Source: an uncultured Sphingobacteriales bacterium
GTDB taxonomy: Bacteria > Bacteroidota > Bacteroidia > Chitinophagales > Chitinophagaceae
NCBI GenBank assembly: GCA_946479435.1
Contig: CAMLFX010000012.1
Location: forward strand, 1-48,306
Direction of reading: 5' to 3'
Length of the DNA: 48,306 nt
The first letter of the stretch is position 1, and each line of letters starts with the position of its first letter. Positions 39,415 to 47,170 of the stretch are shown piece by piece. The position numbers and the translations under genes were made by a program. The notes beneath the pieces are model-generated. The model saw only the letters and a list, made by a program, of their open reading frames with translations, did no database searches and was not told where the DNA came from.

Positions 39415-41679
39415 TTACTCGATAACTGTTTTCAAAGTGGTTGTGTTACCCTTGTTTTGCAGCTTGGTGAAGTAAACACCTTTAGGCAAATTGGTTACAT
39501 TAACCGGGTATGTGTTCAGTCCCGCTTCTGTATGCCATGTAAATACTTTTATCAACTTACCGGTTACATCGTGCATCGTAATAGTAATTGTTTCGTTGCC
39601 TTTTGAAGCATAGTCAATAACAAAAGAACCATTGCCAGGGTTAGGGAATAATGTGTAAGGACTGTTTTGTTCGGCAATAATGTTTTTTACACTATTAGTT
39701 TGCCATGCTTGTTTTACCGCACCATAAGCATTCACCTTGCCATGTCCCCATGTACTATTGCCTGCTGCGGGTAGGCTGCCGGTAAAATTATCTTGTATAG
39801 CAGTTTCAAAAAGAATGGTTTTCACTATAGCGGGAGTAAGCTTTGGATTGGCCTGAAGCATCATTGCTACAATGCCCGATACTGCTGGCGATGACATAGA
39901 TGTTCCGCTTAGCATGGCGTACACATAATCCCTGCCATTGCCGGGGTTATTGAATGTATGTACTGCATACTGATAACTATCGCCACTGGGAGTAAATGTA
40001 GGGTCGTATGAGCTAACTGCTGAAGCCACGGTAAGGCCCGGTCCTGTTATATCCGGCTTAATGCGGTTGTCGATAGTGGGGCCATGGCTGGAGAACGGTA
40101 CCAGGTCACCTTTAGATACATAGCTGGTGTAAGATAACGAGTTGCCATTGAGGTTTGTAAACCGTACTTTCGAGGCATAGGCGCCTATACTTATGGCACT
40201 TTCGCTGGCGGCAAGATCGCTTATTGTAATATCTGTATTGCCATTTACCGCCCAGGGTTTACCATAGCTTTCAAAGGAACCGTAATAGCCTGTTGTTTCA
40301 TGCACAAAGCTGTTCCAAAAATGTATGGTGCCGCTGTTCCCCTTTACTGCTATACCAATGCTATCGGTCACCTTGCTATAAACGTCTAAAAATATACGTG
40401 GCTTGCCATTGAATTCGGCACTGCTCGTTACGCAGTCAACAAAAAGTGTATCGTTGTTAGTGCCTATCATGTATTTGTTGTATACAACATTGGCAGCGCA
40501 CATATAACCTGTACTATCTATTGCTGCCCCGTCGCGATACAGTATAACCTGTGCGCAAAATGTTTCACCTGTTTCGCCCCAAATGTCCACCCAGGTTTTC
40601 TTGCCTATCGGGCTCTCCGCAATATCTAAAAAGGTATGGACTATAGTATCTGTGCCTGTGAATGTCTTTTTTATATGAATATTATTCTCACCGTTGTTGC
40701 CACCAGAGCAAACAAAAACTTTTCCTTCACCTACTAAGGCCGATAGTGCCTGGCTGAATAACGAACTGCCATCTCTAGGGCCCAGCGGGCTGCCCCAGCT
40801 CAGGTTTACAACCGCAGGTTTGTTTTGGCTGCTTGCATATTGAAATACATAATTGATACCATCAATCATATCCGATGCGCCTGTGTTTATCCATTGGCTT
40901 TTATCGGGTGTTATACCCACCATTACCAGTTCCGATTGATAGGCAAAGCCCCTGAACTTACGGTTATCGGTACTGCCACCGTAGCCCGAGCCTGCGGCAA
41001 TACCACCTACGTGTGTACCGTGGGTTATATTGCGGTCGGTACCTTTGGCCCACATAGCAGCAGATGTAGTCATTTCATTGCCATAGGTAAAGCCGGGGGG
41101 TGGCATGCCCGTAGTTTTCTGCTCCCATACTTGCTTTATACGGTAGTTGCTATTGGTTGTATCGAAAAAGGTAGGGTGCGAATAATCGAAACCGGCATCT
41201 ACAATACCTACTATCACACCATCGCCCGTAAAAGGGCAGAATAGGCCAATACCTTGCTGTACTGAATCGGCGCGTGTTTGCTTTCTTGCTTCATCAAGCA
41301 TCGGTGCCGATGGTTCATCTAGCTGTATATAGTCAATCCCTTTTATCTGGCAAAAACTGCTCACGCTGTTATAGGGTATTTGTACGGTCCATACTCTGCC
41401 GCCTTTAGTGCCAACATGTACACCTAGCTGCTGCATTTCTTCCGGTGCATTACCTGCATTGTCTTTCATTTTTATAATGCCGGATACATTCAAATTGCTC
41501 TGCGCATCATAGTTATATACGTAGCCGTCAATATGGTTTTGTAATGCGTTTTTATGTTGCTTTTGCAAGAACAATTGCGTAAGGGGCGATAGCTTTGGAA
41601 GGGTATTTTCTTCTTTCTGCGCAAAAAGGGATGTAGCAGGTAAAGCCGCTATCAGCAGGGTACTGATCAGTTTTTTCAT
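39415..41679 (-). CDS. Subtilisin-like S8 peptidase with type IX secretion sorting domain
   Basis: A 754-residue exported protease. The signal peptide ends near Ala20 (ALPATSLFA-Q). After a pro-region (about 21-145) comes an S8 domain with catalytic Asp161 (VGIVDAGFDYSHP), His223 (THGTHVGGIAAG) and Ser594 (LSGTSMSSPAVSGI), and an oxyanion Asn in CSGGNNGE. An unusually long insert of roughly 250 residues, apparently all beta, separates the oxyanion region from the Ser motif. The C-terminus (LFPNPGNGSFVIDYASKGNE, then GVYFTKLQNKGNTTTLKTVI) is a Por_Secre_tail sorting signal, so the protein should be exported by the type IX system whose parts are at 29871-33204 and attached or released at the surface. 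Confidence 0.95.
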   Translation of the reverse strand: MKKLISTLLIAALPATSLFAQKEENTLPKLSPLTQLFLQKQHKNALQNHIDGYVYNYDAQSNLNVSGIIKMKDNAGNAPEEMQQLGVHVGTKGGRVWTVQIPYNSVSSFCQIKGIDYIQLDEPSAPMLDEARKQTRADSVQQGIGLFCPFTGDGVIVGIVDAGFDYSHPTFFDTTNSNYRIKQVWEQKTTGMPPPGFTYGNEMTTSAAMWAKGTDRNITHGTHVGGIAAGSGYGGSTDNRKFRGFAYQSELVMVGITPDKSQWINTGASDMIDGINYVFQYASSQNKPAVVNLSWGSPLGPRDGSSLFSQALSALVGEGKVFVCSGGNNGENNIHIKKTFTGTDTIVHTFLDIAESPIGKKTWVDIWGETGETFCAQVILYRDGAAIDSTGYMCAANVVYNKYMIGTNNDTLFVDCVTSSAEFNGKPRIFLDVYSKVTDSIGIAVKGNSGTIHFWNSFVHETTGYYGSFESYGKPWAVNGNTDITISDLAASESAISIGAYASKVRFTNLNGNSLSYTSYVSKGDLVPFSSHGPTIDNRIKPDITGPGLTVASAVSSYDPTFTPSGDSYQYAVHTFNNPGNGRDYVYAMLSGTSMSSPAVSGIVAMMLQANPKLTPAIVKTILFETAIQDNFTGSLPAAGNSTWGHGKVNAYGAVKQAWQTNSVKNIIAEQNSPYTLFPNPGNGSFVIDYASKGNETITITMHDVTGKLIKVFTWHTEAGLNTYPVNVTNLPKGVYFTKLQNKGNTTTLKTVIE

Positions 41680-41714
41680 AAGGAGCCAATTGTTATAAAA
41701 GTATCACTTATTTA

Positions 41715-42794
41715 TCAATTGGTAATAGGAGGCAGATCGCTCTTAAACACCTTATTAAGTGGCTTTGGAAGCGGCTTTTTTACAGTAAACCGCTTAACGA
41801 TTGAAAAACGGATATTCCCTGTTTCATATTCTTGCCAGGTATTAGGTGTAGGACTGGCATTATGTGTTATATAGTCTACAGTGTGTAAGCCTATAAAAAA
41901 TCTCTCTGAATTGTAGCCGGCAGCAACGCGCATTGTACCACTAAGATTGAGGCCAAAACCGGTACGTGTGGCATCAATCCTGGTATCTTTTAGCTGTGTA
42001 TAGTTGCCACCTATTCCCGCCAGCAATTCACCCATTATAAAAAAGTGCTTGGCTATAACAAATGTGTGCGCATAACCTGCATTGGCAGTAAGGTTCACAA
42101 AACCTGTCTTATTGAAATTGACACCATCAAAAAAAGTTTTATCTGCAATTGCAGAGGGTATTACCGATGAGTCGGCCTGCATATTCACATAATGAAAACC
42201 ACCACCTGCAAGGAATGAGCCTGCACTTTTCTTTTGCCATTCATTTTGTAAATATGCAGCGCGGTAAGAGAATCTTTTATTATTGAAAATATATTCAACG
42301 GTAGCGCCCAGTGTTTTAGTTTTAATATCGGGGCGGCGCATATAGCTGTCAATACCTGGGTAGGTACTTAAAGCATCCCTGTTAGCCAAATAATAACCAT
42401 TGTAAAACTGCGCATAAAGGTCTATAGTTATCTTGCGCATGTACACATAAGACTGCAAGTCTAAAAATTTCGTCTTCCCATACTTGTCTTTGTCATTATT
42501 AATAAATGGAGCTGGGAAACCTATATTGATTGTAAGGAACTTATAAGTACCCCCGAAACCAATGTTCATATTTGAATTGGGGCGATATACAAGTCGCTCA
42601 TTGTAGCCATTATGTCCCAATTTATACCCAGTAAATTTATTTGAACCATATATCCTGAAAGCGAACATATCAGATAGGTCAGCTACATACTCGTTGTCTG
42701 GCGCGGGGTTTAGTTTTGAGAGGATCTGTGCCTGTAGCGTGTTTACACAAGCTAATAGCGATAAATAACATAGTAAATAGGCCCTTTTCAACAA
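41715..42794 (-). CDS. DUF4421 family outer-membrane protein
   Basis: A 359-residue exported protein (signal peptide ending LQAQ). The early segment YVADLSDMFAFRIYGSNKFT, YRPNSNMNIGFGGTYKFLTI and KTKFLDLQSYVYMRKITIDL match DUF4421, an all-beta Bacteroidota family predicted to form an outer-membrane barrel. Alternating small and aromatic residues continue to the end. Function unknown. It lies upstream of the subtilase gene on the same strand with 35 bases between, so they may be co-transcribed and share surface functions. Confidence 0.88.
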   Translation of the reverse strand: MLKRAYLLCYLSLLACVNTLQAQILSKLNPAPDNEYVADLSDMFAFRIYGSNKFTGYKLGHNGYNERLVYRPNSNMNIGFGGTYKFLTINIGFPAPFINNDKDKYGKTKFLDLQSYVYMRKITIDLYAQFYNGYYLANRDALSTYPGIDSYMRRPDIKTKTLGATVEYIFNNKRFSYRAAYLQNEWQKKSAGSFLAGGGFHYVNMQADSSVIPSAIADKTFFDGVNFNKTGFVNLTANAGYAHTFVIAKHFFIMGELLAGIGGNYTQLKDTRIDATRTGFGLNLSGTMRVAAGYNSERFFIGLHTVDYITHNASPTPNTWQEYETGNIRFSIVKRFTVKKPLPKPLNKVFKSDLPPITN

Positions 42795-42918
42795 AATATT
42801 ATAGTTTGTTTAGTAGTTTAATAGTCAAAAATTAAGCCGCTTTGTTTTTGTGACAAATCTATCATAACTGGTTGGTATAATATTGTTTACAAATAATCAT
42901 CAGCACAACCACGGAAAC

Positions 42919-43923
42919 ATGAATGCAATCAATATAAAAAGGATAAGCCTTTATCTGCTTATACTGCTCATAGGCGTAGTAGTAGTATGGCAGTTGTATT
43001 ACTTCGTACCCGGTTTTCTTTTAGCGGTTACATTATATATTCTGTTACGGAAAACCTATTTCCGTTTAGTAGAGCAACGCGGCTGGAAACAGCCATTGGC
43101 GGCATTTATACTCATTCTGCTTACCATACTCATATTGGCTATACCTGTTTGGGCTATTGTAGAAGTACTGATACCGAAAGTCAATTACCTGATCACAAAT
43201 TCAAACCAGTTAATAGCTAAGGGAACGCTCATGCTTACGCAGATCAAACAAAAGTTTCCTCAGATACAAATAAGCCAGGCGCAATTGCAGGCAGGTATAC
43301 AGAGGGCCGCTATGCTTTTGCCCGGTATACTAGGCACTACCGCTTCAGTTATTACCAATTTTGTTGTGGCACTGTTCGTTGTATATTTCATGTTTATTGG
43401 TGGCAGAAAGATGGAGCATGAGCTATTAGAAGTTTTGCCGTTAAAGCCCGAAAGCAAAATGTCTATCTGGAGAGAAACGCATAAGCTTGTTGTTTCAAAT
43501 GCTATCGGTATCCCGGTATTGGCATTCCTTCAGTCTATTGTTGCGGCACTGGGTTACTGGATATTTGGTGTGCAGGAATTTCTTGTATGGGGGTTAATGA
43601 CCGGTGTATGTTCATTGCTGCCCGTAGTAGGTACTATGATCATATGGGTGCCCATTGTTGTATATATGTTTGCTGTTGGCGATACCGGCCATGCTATCGG
43701 TTTAACACTTTACAGTGTTGTTGTAATATCCAATATCGATAATGTGCTTCGTTTTACTATACTGAAAAGAATTGGCGATGTGCATCCGTTGATAACTGTA
43801 TTTGGTGTATTGCTGGGCTTACAGCTTTTTGGCATTATGGGGCTGATATTTGGGCCCCTGTTTATATCATATTTTATTTTGCTGGTTAAGGTGTATAAAG
43901 CAGAATTTGAGGAAGAAAAATAA
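42919..43923 (+). CDS. AI-2E family transporter (PerM-like permease)
   Basis: A 334-residue inner-membrane protein with about seven hydrophobic helices. ISLYLLILLIGVVVVWQLYY at the start, the central amphipathic domain (INYLITNSNQLIAKGTLMLT-type), and the conserved end VVISNIDNVLRFTILKRIGD and LITVFGVLLGLQLFGIMGLI define the AI-2E/PerM family. Members include TqsA and sodium/proton antiporters; the substrate cannot be told from sequence. I chose ATG 42919; the in-frame TTG at 42883 adds a His/Asn-rich segment unlike the family. It is followed 23 bases later by an AsmA-like gene, probably in one transcript. Confidence 0.9.
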   Translation: MNAINIKRISLYLLILLIGVVVVWQLYYFVPGFLLAVTLYILLRKTYFRLVEQRGWKQPLAAFILILLTILILAIPVWAIVEVLIPKVNYLITNSNQLIAKGTLMLTQIKQKFPQIQISQAQLQAGIQRAAMLLPGILGTTASVITNFVVALFVVYFMFIGGRKMEHELLEVLPLKPESKMSIWRETHKLVVSNAIGIPVLAFLQSIVAALGYWIFGVQEFLVWGLMTGVCSLLPVVGTMIIWVPIVVYMFAVGDTGHAIGLTLYSVVVISNIDNVLRFTILKRIGDVHPLITVFGVLLGLQLFGIMGLIFGPLFISYFILLVKVYKAEFEEEK

Positions 43924-43946
43924 ATTGACCTAATAAACTTATTTCT

Positions 43947-46466
43947 ATGCGCTGGCTGAAATTATCACTGAAAATAATTGGTGGCTTTATACTACTTGTA
44001 ATTATACTATTTGCATGTGTTATAGGTTATGTAAATCTTAATAAGAAACAAGTACTTAAAGCTGTTACCGAACAACTGAACGAAAACATAAGCGGCACAT
44101 TAAGTATTGAGAATATGGAGCCTACACTTATACGCGGCTTTCCGGGTGTTTCTATATCCTTACAAAACGTATTGCTGCGCGATAGTTTATGGGATCAGCA
44201 TAAGCACGACCTGCTGCGCGCTAAAGAAATATATGTATCTGTAAATGCGTTCTCCATTTTAAGAGGTGCGCCACGCATACGCGATGTAAGTATCAATGAT
44301 GCGGATATTTACTTATTTACCGATAGTAACGGCTATACAAATACCCGTCTGTTCACACCCAAAGCACAGCGCGACACAACAAAGAAAAAAGGGCAGCCGC
44401 GCATTAACCATCTCTTCTTCAATAATGTAAACCTGGTATTTGAGAATAAGACAAAGAATAAACTGTTCAACCTTGATATAAAGAACCTGGAAACAGTACT
44501 CGATTATAACCTGCAAGGTGGTTGGGATGCTGAAATAGATATTAATGCTGTTGTAAAACAATTCAATTTCAACACCGATAAAGGCAGCTTCTTAAAAGGC
44601 AAGAAACTAAAGGGTGAGCTTAACATTACTTACGATAAAGCAGCACAAACACTCACCATACCTAACCAGGAGCTGGGGATAGACGACGATGATATAGAGT
44701 TAGGGGGTAAGTTTGTTTTCGCTACAACGCCATCTACATTCGAATTGAATATCAAGGCAAATAATATTCAGTATAAGAATGCAACATCACTACTGTCACA
44801 AAGCATTTCAGGCAAAATAGGCATACTCGATTTCGAAGACCCTATAGATATACAGGCATCTTTGAAAGGCAGTATGAAATACCGCGATACCCCTTTAGTA
44901 AAAGTTAACTGGCAGATAAAGGACAATACTTTTAAAATACCTGGTGGCGAAATAAAGAAATGCAGTTTTAATGGTACGTTCTTCAATGAACATATTGCAG
45001 GTAATGGCCGCAGCGATCACAATGCTATCATCACAATTACAGGCTTGAAAGGTGAATGGGCGGAAATACCTTTTAGTTCCGATACCATACGCATAACAGA
45101 TCTGATAAGTCCTGTTCTACACGGCAGGTTCCTTTCAAAATTCCCTGTAACAAAGATCAATCCTTTATTGGGCGGCAATACTTTTCATTTTGATAAAGGA
45201 AATGTAGATGTTAACCTGTTGTATAAAGCAGGTATCCGTAATAACGACACCACGCAGCCATACATATACGGTACCATAAAACTTACTAATGCAGCAATGA
45301 CCTATGTGCCTCGTTCTATGACGTTTAAAGATGCCAGCGCGACACTTAAGTTTATGGGCAGCGATCTGTTTCTGGATAATGTAAGATTGCAAAAAGGTAA
45401 TACAGCGCTTTCTATGAAAGGCAGCCTAAAAAACTTCCTGAATTTATATTACACGGCGCCTGAAAAAATATTGCTCGACTGGCATGTGCGCAGCCCTTTG
45501 ATAAACCTGAGCGATTTCAAATCTTTTCTTACCAAAAGAAACGACCTGTCAGTAGCACGCAAATCAAACAGCAGCGCAGGTAATGTTGGCAAAATATCCA
45601 ACCAGCTGGACAAAGTTTTGGCGGCCAGTAGCGTGCACATGGACGTGAAGGTGGATAAACTTATATACCAAAAGTTTGAAGCAACTGATATAAATGCTGA
45701 TGTCACGCTTACCAATACCGATATTACCCTAAAGAACTTTATAGTAAAACACGCCGATGGTTCGCTGAAGATGGATATACGCTTGCTGCAACAAGGGCCC
45801 GTCAATAATTTTACTATAAAGACAGATGTAGCGCATGTAAACATAGCTAAGTTCCTCTATGCTTTCAACAATTTCGGGCAAACATCTATTACCGATCAGA
45901 ATGTAAATGGCGCGCTAACTGCAAATATCAATGTGTCTGGTGCGGTGAAAGACGATGGTACGCTTATGCCCCGTTCATTTAATGGTACTGCATCATTCCA
46001 GTTTGAAAACGGCGCCCTGATAAATTTCGAACCACTTTTAAAGATCAGCAAATTTGTATTTCGCAGGCGTAACCTGGATCATATCACTTTCAACACAATT
46101 AAAAATAAGTTCGATATAAAAGGCGACAAGATTACTATCTATCCAATGAGTATCGAATCGAGCGCGATAAACATGAATGTGGAAGGTATTTATTCCTTCG
46201 CAGCTACCGGCACCGATATAAATGTAGATATACCCTTGCGCAACCCCGATAAAGATGAGCTGATAGATGACAAGGAACTAAGAGAGGAAAGGAATATGAA
46301 AGGAATAGTGATACACCTGAAAGCAGTAGATGGAGATGACGGTAAAGTAAAAATAAAATGGAATCGCAAAAACGATGCGGTAGGTGAGGGGGCAGATTCT
46401 ACAAACACCGAAAAGGAAGAACCTAAAAAGAAAAAAAGAGGGCTACGTGGTTTATTTAAAAAGTAG
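43947..46466 (+). CDS. AsmA-like protein
   Basis: An 839-residue protein with one N-terminal membrane helix (LKIIGGFILLVIILFACVIG), followed by ENISGTLSIENMEPTLIRGF and PGVSISLQNVLLRDSLWDQH, the AsmA N-terminal domain. The long middle consists of repeated beta strands as in AsmA/TamB-type bridge proteins, and the AsmA_2-like C-terminal region NGTASFQFENGALINFEPLL is present (about 680-770). The tail is strongly basic (KKKKRGLRGLFKK). Proteins of this kind sit in the periplasm anchored in the inner membrane and are linked to lipid transport to the outer membrane. Its stop codon lies inside the terminator stem at 46435-46474. Confidence 0.9.
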   Translation: MRWLKLSLKIIGGFILLVIILFACVIGYVNLNKKQVLKAVTEQLNENISGTLSIENMEPTLIRGFPGVSISLQNVLLRDSLWDQHKHDLLRAKEIYVSVNAFSILRGAPRIRDVSINDADIYLFTDSNGYTNTRLFTPKAQRDTTKKKGQPRINHLFFNNVNLVFENKTKNKLFNLDIKNLETVLDYNLQGGWDAEIDINAVVKQFNFNTDKGSFLKGKKLKGELNITYDKAAQTLTIPNQELGIDDDDIELGGKFVFATTPSTFELNIKANNIQYKNATSLLSQSISGKIGILDFEDPIDIQASLKGSMKYRDTPLVKVNWQIKDNTFKIPGGEIKKCSFNGTFFNEHIAGNGRSDHNAIITITGLKGEWAEIPFSSDTIRITDLISPVLHGRFLSKFPVTKINPLLGGNTFHFDKGNVDVNLLYKAGIRNNDTTQPYIYGTIKLTNAAMTYVPRSMTFKDASATLKFMGSDLFLDNVRLQKGNTALSMKGSLKNFLNLYYTAPEKILLDWHVRSPLINLSDFKSFLTKRNDLSVARKSNSSAGNVGKISNQLDKVLAASSVHMDVKVDKLIYQKFEATDINADVTLTNTDITLKNFIVKHADGSLKMDIRLLQQGPVNNFTIKTDVAHVNIAKFLYAFNNFGQTSITDQNVNGALTANINVSGAVKDDGTLMPRSFNGTASFQFENGALINFEPLLKISKFVFRRRNLDHITFNTIKNKFDIKGDKITIYPMSIESSAINMNVEGIYSFAATGTDINVDIPLRNPDKDELIDDKELREERNMKGIVIHLKAVDGDDGKVKIKWNRKNDAVGEGADSTNTEKEEPKKKKRGLRGLFKK

Positions 46467-46474
46467 CCCTCTTT
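46435..46474. terminator. Terminator overlapping the end of the AsmA-like gene
   Basis: AAAGAGGGCTAC (46435-46446) pairs with GTAGCCCTCTTT (46463-46474), 16-base loop. On the minus strand it is followed by a long T-run, so it is the main terminator of the YceI gene; on the plus strand the run is weaker. Confidence 0.85.
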
Positions 46475-46488
46475 CCTTAGTATTATTA

Positions 46489-47019
46489 TTAAGCCTGTTT
46501 TACCAGTTGTATTTCGGCTTGTATTTTTATTTCATCGCTTACTACTACCTGACCGGCTTCAGTTACAGCACTCCAGGTAAGCCCAAATTCTTTACGGCTT
46601 ATTTTGCCCGATACAGTAAATCCGGCTTTTGTTTGCCCGTAAGGGTCAACTACAATACCACCATACTCCACATTTAGTGTTACAGGTTTGGTTGTCTCTC
46701 TTATGGTAAGGTCGCCGGTAAGCTTAAACTCATCGCCACTACCTTCCATTTTAGTGCTTGTAAACTTTATTTCGGGGTTGGTTGCTACGTCAAAAAAATC
46801 TGGCGATTTTAAGTGTCCGTCGCGTTGTTCGTTATTAGTACTTATGCTATTCACATCAGCGGTAACAGTAACGTTTGCACCTTTCGAAAAATCATCTCCC
46901 TCGGTAGTCGCTTCCACGTTAAATGAGCTAAAGTGACCTGTTACAGTCGTTATCATCAGGTGTTTTACTTTGAATTGTAATTCAGAGTGTGTCGGGTCAA
47001 GCTTCCAGTTTGTTGCCAT
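46489..47019 (-). CDS. YceI family protein
   Basis: A 176-residue lipocalin-like beta-barrel protein. The start ATNWKLDPTHSELQFKVKHL, then MITTVTGHFSSFNVEATTEG, DGHLKSPDFFDVATNPEIKF and GKISRKEFGLTWSAVTEAG are all YceI marks. YceI proteins bind amphiphilic or polyprenoid molecules in their barrel. This one has no signal peptide, so it is cytoplasmic, as are many Bacteroidota copies. It has its own promoter element (47059-47066) and terminator (46435-46474), and is divergent from the radical-SAM gene. Confidence 0.96.
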   Translation of the reverse strand: MATNWKLDPTHSELQFKVKHLMITTVTGHFSSFNVEATTEGDDFSKGANVTVTADVNSISTNNEQRDGHLKSPDFFDVATNPEIKFTSTKMEGSGDEFKLTGDLTIRETTKPVTLNVEYGGIVVDPYGQTKAGFTVSGKISRKEFGLTWSAVTEAGQVVVSDEIKIQAEIQLVKQA

Positions 47020-47058
47020 AATTTAGAGTGTTTTAAATTTATGTAATTATTGTAGGTA

Positions 47059-47066
47059 CAAAGGTA
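47059..47066 (-). promoter_or_regulatory. Promoter -7 element of the YceI gene
   Basis: Minus-strand TACCTTTG, exact TAnnTTTG, giving a leader of about 33 bases before the start codon at 47019. Confidence 0.6.
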
Positions 47067-47134
47067 AATGAATTTATTTAATTTGATAGGTTAAGTTTAT
47101 GCTAATCATCGATACTAAAATAGAGCCAACTTAT

Positions 47135-47155
47135 TGTACAGTATTTGTACATTTG
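47135..47155 (+). promoter_or_regulatory. TTGTACA repeat and -7 element of the radical-SAM gene
   Basis: TTGTACA occurs at 47134-47140 and again at 47146-47152, 12 bases apart; the second copy runs into TACATTTG (47148-47155), an exact TAnnTTTG element 16 bases before ATG 47171. A regulator binding the repeats would block the polymerase. Confidence 0.45.
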
Positions 47156-47170
47156 TGCAAATGCGTTTAA

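Noticed and set aside
42883..42918. TTG start for the AI-2E transporter
   Set aside because: It adds FTNNHQHNHGN, a polar segment unlike the family; ATG 42919 leads straight to the first helix.
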